Shown here in pieces: positions 35,818 to 46,689 of a stretch of 64,000 nt of DNA. Source of the DNA: Epiperipatus broadwayi (lineage: Eukaryota; Onychophora; Udeonychophora; Euonychophora; Peripatidae); NCBI GenBank assembly GCA_028023455.1, contig JAQFVV010000012.1, forward strand, positions 7,354,499 to 7,418,498, written 5' to 3'. Positions within the stretch are counted from its first letter, which is position 1. Each line of letters opens with the position of its first letter. The notes under the pieces are model-generated. The model saw only the letters and a program-made list of their open reading frames with translations. It searched no databases and had not been told where the DNA came from. The position numbers and the translations under genes were made by a program.

Positions 35818-36743
35818 ATTATTATCTACTAATACTTGAAACTGATTTGTAAGTTCTAATTTAAATTCATTAAAATGTTTCTGAAGATTAGGACTATCAA
35901 CTGTAAATGTTGTTTTTCTTAATAATTTTTGTCTCTCTAGTTTTTCATTAACACATATCTTACATCTTATTAATCAATGACCACTTCCTGTGTTAAATTT
36001 ATTAAAAACATTACAATCTTGAAATATGTATTTTCTGTTTGACAAAATATAATCCAATTCTGATGTACTTTCATTTGGATGCTTCCATGTCCATTTCCTT
36101 TTAACATTTTTCTCAGAAAAAGAATTCATAATATTAGGTTTTTCTTTTTCTGCAAACTCCACAAGTCTATATTCTCTCTCATTTCTATTATCATAACCAA
36201 AATTACCTACAACATTTTCATCTTTCATTTTTTTACTAATTCTAGCATTAAAATATCCCATAACAATTTTAAAATGTTGTTTACTCTGATCAAAAGCCTT
36301 TTGTACATCCATATAATAATTTTCTACGACTTCATCATTATGAGAACTTGTTGGGGCATAAATCTGAATTATCTGCATTAGGTATCTGCTATTAAGTTGT
36401 ATAACTAATCTTGCCATTCTGTCTGATATACTATCAACCTCCACAATGTTGTTCTTCCACTTTTTATTTATAATGAATCCTACTTCACTTGTATTTTCAA
36501 TATTTATGCCTTTATAGTAGATAACATGTCCACTTTTTAAATCAATTGTCTCTTACCTTTTCTTTTAACTTCACAAAGTCCAATAATGTCCCATTTAATA
36601 TAAGACAGTTCTTCTAATTCTTGCAATCTTCCTTTACTCGAAAATGATCTACAGTTGTAAGTACCTAAATAAAAAATCGTCATCAAATGGCAGCCTAGAT
36701 CCACAATCAGGGGATTCTTACCACCCTCCGCCTTTGGTCACCA
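35818..36743 (-). pseudogene. LINE 5' half, inverted: leader and endonuclease
   Basis: Minus-strand reading from about 36740: a leader (GGTTGGTGACCAAAGGCGGA), then LGTYNCRSFSSKGRLQELEE, SYIKWDIIGLCEVKRKGK, and an intact 156-codon frame (36444-35974). That frame includes MARLVIQLNSRYLMQIIQIY, APTSSHNDE, the active-site-like MGYFNARI (family MGDFNA, so the Asp is changed to Tyr) and LDYILSNRKYIFQDC. The segment stops at LTNQFQVLVD (about 35826). The protein resumes on the opposite strand at about 36745, about eight codons later in the family order. So 5' and 3' halves of one LINE lie head to head. Confidence 0.9.
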
Positions 36744-38650
36744 ACCAAAATTAATAAGAAAATAACTAATGTACTTTTAAAAACTGCAACAAAGATAGCT
36801 GGTAGAAAAAAGCAGCAATTGACCAATAAAATTTCTACTGAGACTAGGGAATTTATGAAGAAAAGAAGGAATATGAAGATATACAAAAATGATGCATTAA
36901 AAAGAATTGAATATCTCAAATTTTGTAAAATGGTACAGAAAAGAATTGGAAAATAATATAAGAATGTATAACTGTGAACTAGCAAGGAAAGGTATAGAAG
37001 AGAATAAAAATCTCAAGAGTTTAAACAACATTTTGGTATTGGTAGGAAATTTATATCTGCAATAAGAAAAAAAGATGGAATTTTTACTAAAAAGAGAGAT
37101 GACATCATGAAATGGGTGGAAGACTTCTATCAAGATATATAGTAATAAAGAACAAGTACCTCCTATATCTATTATATCTTCCAAATTGCCCAGAATTTTA
37201 AATGAAGAAATGGGACATGCAATTAAATTTATGAAGGAAGAAAAGCCTCCAGGTAATGATGGAATTATAATTGATATATTAAAAGAAGCAGGTGAAGAAA
37301 TATAATTTTTTTTAGCAAAGTTATATACCAAATGTCTAAATGATAAAGTTGTACCAGGTGATTGGAAGAATGCAGTATTAATATTAATACTTTAAAAAGA
37401 TGTTAAGAAGATCTTAGAAATTACAGACCTATCAGCCTTTTATCAGTTTTATACAAATTTTTTACCAAGATAATTACAACTTGTCTACAGAGAACATTGG
37501 ATTTCTACCAACCAAGAGAACAAGCTGGATTTAAAAGTGGTTTTAGTACAGTAGATCGTATCCAGGTATTGAGAGAAGTTATAGAAAGGACAAATGAATA
37601 TGAGTTGCCATTATGCTTTGGATTTGTAGATTATGAAAAGGCATTTGATTCTATAAACATTTCTTCAGTGATTAAAGCATTGGATCATCAAGGTATAGAT
37701 CCAGGATATTGTTATATTTTAAAGAATATTTATAAAAATGCAACAGCAACAATTAGATTACATAATGATACTAGGAAAGTCAACATTGAGAAGGGTGTAA
37801 GACAGGGTGACTCCATATCTCCAAAACTTTTTACAGCAGTGCTGCAAGAAGTATTTTGTGGATTAAAATGGGAAGCTAAAGGAGTGAAAGTAAATGGAGA
37901 TTATTTAAGTCATTTAGATTTTGCAGATGATGTAGTTGTTTTTGCAAATAATGCTTTAGAGCTGCAGGAAATGTTGCAGGAGTTATCAGATGAAAGTAGG
38001 AAAGTAGGACTAAAGATAAATGTTAAAAAGACTAAAGTAATGTTCAATGGATTTTCTCAAAATATGAAAATAAAGATTGATTATGATGAGTTAGAAGAAG
38101 TTAACAGCTACAAATACCTTGGTCAGATTATTAATACAGATGGAAACATAATGGATAAAATTAATCATAGAATTAAACTTGGTTGGAGTGCTTTTGGTAG
38201 AAATAACTTGATACTAAAAGGAAATATGCCTATGTGTTTGAAAAGGAAGGTTTTTAATAAATGTGTTTTACCCATTCTTACTTATGGATCTGAGACTTGG
38301 ACACTTAATAAAAGAGCAATACAGAGACTTCAGACCACTCAAAGTTGTATGGAGAGATGCATGTTAGAAGTAACAAGAAGAGATCGAAAACGCAATATAT
38401 GGGTAAGAGAATAAACAGATGTTACTGACCTCATTGAAAAAATTGAAAGACAAGTGCAGTTGGGCTGGTCATATTACTAGAAGAGATGATAATAGATGGA
38501 CAATTGAAATCTTAAATGGGATTCCAAGAGATAATAAAAGACGCAGAAAGAGACCACATGTGAGATGAATGGATGAAATAAGAAAGTGTGCAGGAGTGAT
38601 GTGGAGAAAAGAAGCTAAAGATAAATTTTTAAGAATTAATTACAATATAA
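36744..38650 (+). pseudogene. LINE 3' half: connector, reverse transcriptase, C-terminal tail
   Basis: Starts with INKKITNVLLKTATKIAGRK, directly continuing the inverted half. Frameshifts precede 37404, then an open frame of about 335 codons runs from 37407 to the TAA at 38412. RT motifs are intact: RNYRPISLLSVLYK, the catalytic VDYEKAFDS, RQGDSISPKLFT, and the catalytic FADDVV. TYGSETWTLNKR, the thumb-associated motif of RTE-type proteins, follows. After the stop, another frame gives WAGHITRRDDNRW and KRPHVR.MDEIRKCAG, the normal C-terminal tail, so a frameshift near 38400 broke the protein. Best preserved mobile-element gene in the window. Called a pseudogene because of the inversion and frameshifts; RTE/CFDP2-like family assignment is from motifs. 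Confidence 0.92.
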
Positions 38651-41120
38651 TGCAATTCTTTTTGTTTATCTTTATAAATAATTCAATATATATTTTATTA
38701 CTTTCAGTTCTATAATATAATCATTTTTAATATATGTTTAGAAAACATGCTATTAATTCAAACCAAATATTACATCATGTAATAAGCCTATTTTTTTTTT
38801 TTATAAAATCTGCATCTTTTTTTTTTCCTAATCAAAATGTTAAATTTCTGGTTCAGTAGTATTTTATACTACACATTACAAAAATGTGTAGATGATTATT
38901 TTAGTCTTTTTATAGCAGCTATGAACTAATACTTAATGGAAACTCCCTCCCCGATTTCAATTAATTTAATAAACATTGTATTCTGGTGAAATAGATACTA
39001 ACTACATATTCTTTCTAAAGATATGTATGGACACATATTTTATATAATTTATTTAATCCTCAATTTACTTTTTAACTCTTTTTTAGTCATAATATCACAA
39101 CATTAACATCCCTTGTTTTATCTGTTTTTAATTTTGCTTATTTGTCTAACTTCACAAATGAAATTGTGATTCTATTCTTGAAGACTTAAATCTTGAAAAA
39201 TTATTTGTATAATATAAAATTGAAAGACTAAAATCTTGAAGTATGAGATTGTTCTAAAATTTTGAAATATTACAGCAACATATGAAGTACATTTTATTTA
39301 TATGTAAACATGGAAAAATGTAAATTAAAGAGCAAAAAATAAGATCAAAGGCTTCGGATCTTAAAATATTACTTGTATATATTTAATTCATGCTTTTTTT
39401 TCTTCAAAATCTGCAATAGAAAAGGGAAGCTTTTTATTAATTGAATTATTATTATAAAAAAAAATTACATAAATATATAATTCACCAGTTAAGATGATTA
39501 AAAAAAGTTATAAAATGTGATTACAAAAAAAAAAAGTTAAAAGGAACGTGCTTCTGCTTCAGAACTGCAATGCATGAAACTTTTGGGTCTGTTTCACATG
39601 TCAAGCAATGTTCTTGATTTTTCCTGAATACAGTTGTCATTTACTGAATATTACTAAATCTAAATAAGTGAGTAATTTATTAATAAATGAAATTATTAAG
39701 CAACAGAAAGTCAGGTCTTTCAGCAAATTGAAACAAAATAACTTTTTCCTGGTATACATTTGGGATAAGCAAAATTGATGTGCACTGTCATTGTAATTAA
39801 GCCATGTTTGGGCCTATAAAAAAAATACCCATTTTATTGGTTATTACTTTAGTATATAAAGCCCCCACAGTCAATTTATTTATTTTACATATGTGTGATT
39901 CTCAATGAGTTATTTTATTCAGAAAAATATTAAAAATATTTTTAGAACCAAACAAAAAAAAACCCATAGTGATAATGTTATCGGTATTAAAAATATTTCA
40001 TGTCTCCCATCATATCATTTAGCAATGGTTAGAAAAAGCATAATATATTAGCAAAAAGTAAGATCTATTTTAAAAAGTTATATGTAAATATTATGTTATA
40101 CAAAATATAAATACAATTTGAAATATAAAAAGAAACATTAGCTTTGCTATCATTATCAATGTTTAAAAACCGCCAGAGTCTGTTTCCCAATGTGCAAGCA
40201 TCAGATTTTTTCTCCCCCACTCAGCTGCCATATATAGACATATTAGATTATAATCTTTCACTATAGTGCAAAATGCGTTGCATATTCTTTAGCAAGTAAA
40301 ATAGTCAGTTTACATAATTTTTACATTAAATTGCTTCATATGTATGTGTATATATATTAAAAACATACGTGAAGTTCAGTATTATCAGTAGGTTTGGGCA
40401 TCTGCAGAAAGACCTGGAACTAAATGATTTTGGATTTAGCATAACTACTATAATTGGAAAATTTTTATTTTTATTGTAAAGATGCTAAACTGATATGAAA
40501 ATAAATATTTAATGTAATATATAGAACATATTAAAAATGTATATGTAACTGATATTAAAATTAAATCTCTGCTATTATTTAATGTTTATATTTACTATTC
40601 ATTTAAGTTTACAGCAGTTTATGGGTGCTTTAAAGACTTACAGGAGTTTTATAATGAGTGATTAATTACTTGCTGTATACATCTTAATCCACAAAATTGT
40701 TAATCTGGGGAAGCTACGAAACTATCAGAATAAAAAGCATTGCATGTATACTTACTTGCATGTATTTTTTTTTAATTTGAAATATATGTGAAGCATGAAA
40801 GCATATATATATTTCTACAGTATTCATAAATAGTAAATGATAATGATATTATTGGCATTTATTTTGACAATCATATAGTTTCATCATTATGATAAAATTT
40901 AATTTGGATACTGATTTCATCAATCACTTAATAAAACAACTATATTTCAACTGAGCAAATATTAACTTTTTAAACTTGAGTGATTACTATCCAGAATTTT
41001 TTCAAATATACATATAATTTTTTATTCAGACTTAATTGTTAATTTTTATTGATAGTTAAAAGACAAATACTATTGAATGAATATTAATGATTTAAAGCTT
41101 AAGAAAGTAAATTATTTTTA
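38651..41120. other. AT-rich noncoding stretch
   Basis: No exon, RNA gene or element ends recognised. Confidence 0.45.
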
Positions 41121-41334
41121 TATATTGCTTATAAAAACTTCTCTCATACACACTTTAATGCAAAATTTTTTTTAATAAAACTTCTTCATTTTCCTGATTT
41201 AAAAGATAGAAGAAATTTGAGAAGTTCAGATGAAGACTGCTGGACAGTCGAAACTGTCAGGAAAATAAAGAAGTTTTATTAAATTTTTTTTTGCATTAAA
41301 GTGTATATGAGAGAAGTTATTATAAGCAATATAT
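41121..41334 (+). repeat. Long foldback with hammerhead-like core in its loop (Penelope-type terminal repeat?)
   Basis: Arms 41121-41197 and 41257-41334 are nearly perfect reverse complements (about 77 bp; TATATTGCTTATAAAAACTT outermost, TTCATTTTCCTGA innermost). The 59-nt loop contains CAGATGA (41227-41233), A, a perfect 5-bp stem GACTG/CAGTC, and GAAAC (41250-41254). This equals the hammerhead CUGAUGA - stem II - GAAA core except U4 to A. Penelope-like elements are known to carry hammerhead motifs in terminal repeats. No RT lies nearby, so this may be a solo or foldback terminal repeat. Confidence 0.82.
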
Positions 41335-42220
41335 ATGAATATATGAAGAAATACAAAGAAAGTAAAGGAGAAGAATAAGAGTATAAATTATTTTTAATAA
41401 AATATAAAATAAATAATGTATAAGTTCCTCAAATTTTTTCAGGCTACCCTGTCTTCTGAATCACAATCATTGCTAATGATTCTATGTTTTATTGAATATA
41501 AAATAATTGAATAACTATGAAAAAAATCTTCACAAGCTGTTAATAAAATAAATGATTATTCTGATACAAAATAAATTACAAAATTTTTACTTATTTACTA
41601 AAAATCTGGAACTTATTAAAGTATATAACTATAAAATCATTGAACACAATTATCAATGTAATTGATGTTTAATATGATGAAATTTTTAGATGTAGTGATA
41701 GTATGCATACAAGCAATAGTCCTAAACCTCATTATGGAAAGATAAAAAGTAACACTGAAAGTTTTTTTTCAAATCAAATATGATTTTGTTTTTTAGTATT
41801 TGGAAAATCTTAAAGAAGAACCCTCCCCATTCCTTATTGAGGAAGTTTCTTGTTACTGTTTATAACTTCATGATTAAAATTTTTTTATTAAAATTTAAAA
41901 TTCTTACTTTGTTGAAGATTTTGATGTGTTGCAGACATAGTTTTGTGTACTTAAATACAATTTTAATAAAGTTATTGCAAACTGAAACAGGGCTGATATT
42001 CATTACTTGGAAAAATTAAGTCTTGTAATGTCATAATCATATTAAATGTAGAAGAATTTTGAGTCAAGTAATTCAGACTATATCTTACTTCAGAACTTCA
42101 CTTCGTGACAAAAATCTTGAAAATCATTGACTAAAATCAGGAAAGTATTTCAAGTATTTATTTATTTATTTAAAAAAAAACTAAATTTCTTGCAGATAAT
42201 TTATAAAAAATTGCTGTGTG
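41335..42220. other. AT-rich noncoding stretch
   Basis: Nothing recognised; the 79-codon frame at 41780 has no motif. Confidence 0.45.
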
Positions 42221-42221
42221 C

Positions 42222-42300
42222 GGTTGTAGAGTAGCGGACTTGAGAACTAAAAGTCCAGAGAATGCTTCTCATCCCTGTCACTTGTGGTACTCAAGCATCT
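42222..42300 (+). repeat. tRNA-derived SINE, diverged
   Basis: GCGGTTGTAGAGTAGCGGAC resembles a pol III A box region. It is followed by an arm GGACTT...AAAGTCC and a decayed B box ending in ATCCCTGTCAC. Different from the 22694 family. Confidence 0.55.
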
Positions 42301-42660
42301 TAGGATCTTCTCAATAACAAATCAAAAGGTTATTTTTACTAAAAAGTTTAAAACATCTATGAATAATTGAATTAGAGGTTTAATGTTTAGTTGTTATATT
42401 TGTGTGGATAATATTAAATCCAAATTGATCTTAGAAAATAATAATTAAATATGAAATTATATGAAAAATGTATTTACTATTTCTTGATGTTGAACACTTC
42501 TTCATATTTTATCAATTCCAGTTGGCAAGTGTGATTATAAATAGAATGTTTAACAAAAGATTGTAAGTTACTGCAACCTCCAGTTGTTATAAAGACTTCA
42601 ATTTTTGATATTTAGTTTATACATCTATAAATGATGAGCTAGTTATTATGAGGTATTCAG

Positions 42661-42673
42661 CCCCCCCCCCCCC
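42661..42673. repeat. Poly-C tract (13 C)
   Basis: Uninterrupted C run, striking in such AT-rich DNA. Confidence 0.9.
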
Positions 42674-42707
42674 ATGAGGGATTGGAGCTATAAACATTCC
42701 CCTATTG

Positions 42708-42791
42708 AATGTCAACCTTTCACTTTCATGCTTGAATATCAACTAATCTAATGTCAACCTTTCACTTTCATGCTTGAATATCAACTAATCT
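42708..42791 (+). repeat. Perfect 42-bp tandem duplication
   Basis: Two identical units starting AATGTCAACCTTTCACTTTC and ending ATCAACTAATCT, at 42708-42749 and 42750-42791. Confidence 0.95.
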
Positions 42792-42799
42792 TTCAATTC

Positions 42800-43110
42800 A
42801 GCGTTTTTTAATGTTGCCTTTTATTAAAAATGACTTTCTTGAAAAGCAAATTTTTTTTTTTTTAAAAAGGTAATCTAATAAATCTTAAAAGTAAAAAAAA
42901 AAAATTGGTTCTGAATATTGCAATGAACTAAACATTGTTTGAAAATTATATAGTAATTTTTGATGTTAGTTAAGAAATACTGATAATGAGAATTTTTTCT
43001 TTTTCTTAATTTTATATGTGTATATAATTTGTTGTAGCATTATCTCCTCCATATCAGGGGTTTACTGATAATATATGTACCAACACTCAAAACATATACA
43101 TATACTACAG
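42800..43110. other. AT-rich noncoding stretch
   Basis: A/T homopolymers only. Confidence 0.45.
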
Positions 43111-45180
43111 CAGTGGTTTCCCAACCCTGTGCCTGTAGATACAAATGCACATGCAGACTGATTTGTGTATGCCTGCCACTATTTGACAACCACAGAAAAG
43201 ATTTAAATTACATTTTAAGTAGTCACCAGAAAACAATAAAGCTGACAACAATGCAAACAATGAAATAAGGAGAGCATCACCATTAATGCATATGTAATGT
43301 TTTTAACGTTAACAGCAATGCAATACAAGTTAAAAGTTTGTAATTAACAACGTAATATGAAAAACAAACTCAACTGCAACACATGCAACAGACACACTGC
43401 CATCTTCTTGCCAAAAGATGCAATCTTTGCCTCTGTGTGCATTTCTGGAAGCTTTGCTTTGGCTGCATTCTCAGTGGTTATGTTTAAGGCTAGTTTGCAC
43501 CATATTTGCAGTGCTTGCTCACTATTTTTGTTTATGTTACATGTGTACAATGTAAAATAAACCTTTTTTAAATTTAAAAATATATTTTTATTTTTAACCT
43601 AGAAGTAAAAAAACAACAAATCTATTATTTTAACACTGACTGTGAGGATTTACTTTGTTTTGTTAATTTTAAACATAAATATGTTTTCTTATTGTGTGGT
43701 AGTAGCGTTGCGATACCATAAAAATATAATGTTGACACCTCACTTCTAGATAATTTCTGCCACATTTGATACACATTAATTATCCTCTGAAATCTGACAT
43801 AAGGGGAAAAAAAACAACTCAAAAGTCAGTCTTATCTATCCAAAAGTCAGTATTCAATAAAAAAAATCTAAAAATGCTACCATTGCTTCTTTGAAAATTT
43901 CTCACATGCTAGCAGGGAACAAAAGGCCATTCCAGTTTGTTGAGATTGTTAAAAGAGAATTTCCGACTGGATCATGAGATTATATTAGCCATACAAGTTC
44001 TATATAACATTGTTACAAGAAGAATACATGCAATTTCAGTGGACATTCAAACTTGCATTAAGAATGACTTGGAAATACGTGAAGGGTTTTCATTACAATT
44101 GGATGACTTAATAGACTTACAGCACTGTTAGCAATTCTAGTGATAATGGTATTATAATTTCACTATGAAAGAAGATCTATTGGAAATATTACCAATGAAA
44201 GGACGAATAAAGAGTGAGGTTTTTTATAATACATTTGCAACATATACTCCCAATCATTTAATATATCTTTACACAAACTATCTGCTATAACCATTAATGG
44301 GGCACCAGCAATGATTGGTAGCCCTTTGCAAGAAAGATGAATAATTTCCAAACTTGATGTTTACCACTGTAGTATTCATCAAGAAGTTATGTGTAGTAGA
44401 GTATTGCCCTTCGGATGTGTGATGAAAAAATATATACAAAAATAATTAACTTTTCAAGCAGCTCCTTTGCAGCACTGATTTTTCAAGATAAAGAACTTGC
44501 CTGCATATTGAAGTCCATTGACTCAATAAAGGCAAAGTTCTTATAAGATTTATAAGTTTGGTAAATGAAATAAAAAAATTTTTTTGATTTGGACTTTGTT
44601 ACCAACATAATAGAAAAATTGAATTCCTTAAATCTAGAGTTGCAGGGAAAAGATAGACATGTAACAAAGATGATAGGGTCTGCAAATAATTTAAATCAAA
44701 ACTAGCATTGGGACATCACATTTTTTAAATATGAAGAAAATGATAGCTGACAGGGAATTTAATTTGTCATTCTTTGTTAAGCAATTCAAATGATTCAGAA
44801 ACAATTTGAGAAGTGATTTCAGCAGATTACTGTTATCGAGAAGATGGTTACCCTTTTTATCATTCTTTTTGCTTGTCAAATAAGGACGAAACTGGAGCTA
44901 AAAATTTTTGATCATCAGAATGACATTGTGCTAAAATTTTATGTAGCAGATGAGAATTTCTGGAATCTAGTTGACAGAGAAAAGTTTCCCTTCTTAAAAA
45001 GAGCAGCATACAAGATAAAATCAGTTTTTGGTTCCACATATCTATGTGAATCCGTGAAAAAAATCCATGAATATTATAAAATCAAAATACAGATCTTGAT
45101 CATTGTTTACAAACAGTAATATCACCATACTGTCCTAATTATGAAGCCTTGGCCAATAAAATGCGCTGCCAAAAATCGCA
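43111..45180 (+). mobile_element. hAT transposon relic (SCAND3/ZBED5-like transposase type)
   Basis: The left end CAGTGGTTTCCCAACCCTGT (43111) is a textbook hAT terminal repeat. The decayed transposase follows at about 43930-45180. The right terminal repeat was not found, so the end is approximate. Confidence 0.75.
43930..45180 (+). pseudogene. hAT transposase pseudogene, plus strand
   Basis: Three frames together spell a hAT transposase of the type domesticated as SCAND3, ZBED5 and FAM200. About 44280-44440 gives NGAPAMIGSPLQE, then SIHQEVMCSRVLPFGCVMKK and NFSSSSFAALIFQ (family: DGAPSMLG, CxIHRQ, VNFI). About 44930-45060 gives FYVADENFWNLVDREKFPFL followed by KIKSVFGSTYLCES, the conserved C-terminal dimerisation motif (FGSTYLCE). 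Downstream SKYRSRLTDEHL-like sequence is scrambled. Stops and frameshifts are frequent; an old inactive copy. The 64-codon frame at 43937 probably belongs to its N-terminal half. Confidence 0.8.
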
Positions 45181-46380
45181 CTGACAATTAATATCGAGAA
45201 TGATATTATTTTTATTATATTTACTAATTTTTTATTATCATTATTATTACATCTTTTCTGTTAAATTTATAATTTAAACAAAATTAAGTATTTTTTCGGA
45301 AACAATTTTCTTTTTATTTTATTTTAATAGTATCTACGCAAAAGGAAAGCCTAAAAATCAGCAATTATTTTGCTTTAATTTATAATACTAAAAACAATTG
45401 TGCATTATTAAATCTCAAAAAAAAATTTTTCATAGTTTGGAAAAAAAAAAAATCATAAACGTAAACAAAAAATTTAATACAACTTAACATTTTGTGTTTC
45501 CAGCATCGCTGGTATAATTTAGAAACTAAAAAGTAACTTCATCTCTATTATGAAAAAATAAAATAAAAATAATTCTTAAATTCCTTTGGCTTGTATATTG
45601 ATAACAATGTTCTATATAATTACTATAAATTTGCTTTGAAAAAAGATCGTGCCTGCCACTTTATCACTATTTTAGAATGTGCTTAAGGGTAAGAAAAGAT
45701 TTGGGTGCTATAATATGAGAATAATAGGAAAATGTTTATTTTAATTGGCATAGACGATATCTGTTATTTTAAAAATTCTATAATGAAAAATTATTGTAAT
45801 GCAAAAAAAAAAAAGAAAATATTGTGTGACAAAAAATAATTTTATATTTTTAAAACTGTTAATTAGTTTAAAATGTTAATTTTAAATTACTTGCAATAAA
45901 ATAATTAATTATTGTTTTCAATTATATTCCATTAGTGAATTTTAATAATTTGCAAAAACAAAAATATGTAACTTTTTTTTCTCTAGTGAAATAACACAGC
46001 CCCCTAGGGTGTTTATTTACTTTTCAAATTGCAGCTGTTCAACAGGTGTTTTAATTTTTCTGTATTAAAGGCTCAAGTGAATCTATCACTTGCAGGGCAA
46101 TATTGTATTTATATTTTTTTGACATGAAAGCCCCTTCCTCCATATATTTTTTTTACTTAAATTTAAAAAAATAGTACTTTTTTTTTTCATCTTGCAGATA
46201 TATTTATTTGTTTTGATGTATGTTTAAATCTAATAAATTAAAAAAATAAGTCAAACAATAAATATATCTAGAAGGTAAGAAGAAATTGTTTTTAAAATCA
46301 AAACATACATATATATCTGAATGACATTTAGAAAATAGAAATTACAATGTTTAGGGGAGAGAGGAGAAATCACAGCGGAT
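45181..46380. other. AT-rich noncoding stretch
   Basis: Nothing recognised beyond A/T tracts. Confidence 0.45.
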
Positions 46381-46564
46381 CAGTGTCTGATTTAGACTTG
46401 ATGAGGCCCTAAGCTATGTAAAGTCCTGGAACCCCTACCGTTTTAAATTACATCAGTTAATTTCAGAAAAACGTTAAAATATATACACCTTTTAAATATA
46501 GGGATAAGGGAAATATATTGTCGTTTAATTTCTATTAAAAGAAATAATAAAGAATGTGTTTGAG

Positions 46565-46670
46565 TTGTTAGCCGAGAGGTATCGCAGTCGCCATGCAAGC
46601 AAGTAGTTGGTTGCAGACGGTTGTGGGTTCGCGTCCCGGCCGATGCTATGACTATGGAAAAAAAAAAAAT
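46565..46670 (+). repeat. tRNA-derived SINE, well preserved, nested in hAT
   Basis: GTTAGCCGAGAGGTATCGCA contains an A box (TAGCCGAGAGG) and GTGGGTTCGCGTCCC contains a near-consensus B box, about 50 bp apart as in a class II (Leu/Ser-like) tRNA. An A-rich tail (12 A) follows after about 25 bp. It interrupts the 3' region of the hAT relic, so it is younger. Not a functional tRNA: acceptor ends do not pair. Confidence 0.78.
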
Positions 46671-46689
46671 TATATAATCCTCTAAAAGG

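Noticed and set aside
46565-46640. A functional tRNA gene
   Set aside because: A and B boxes are good, but acceptor and anticodon arms do not form a complete cloverleaf and an A-rich tail follows.
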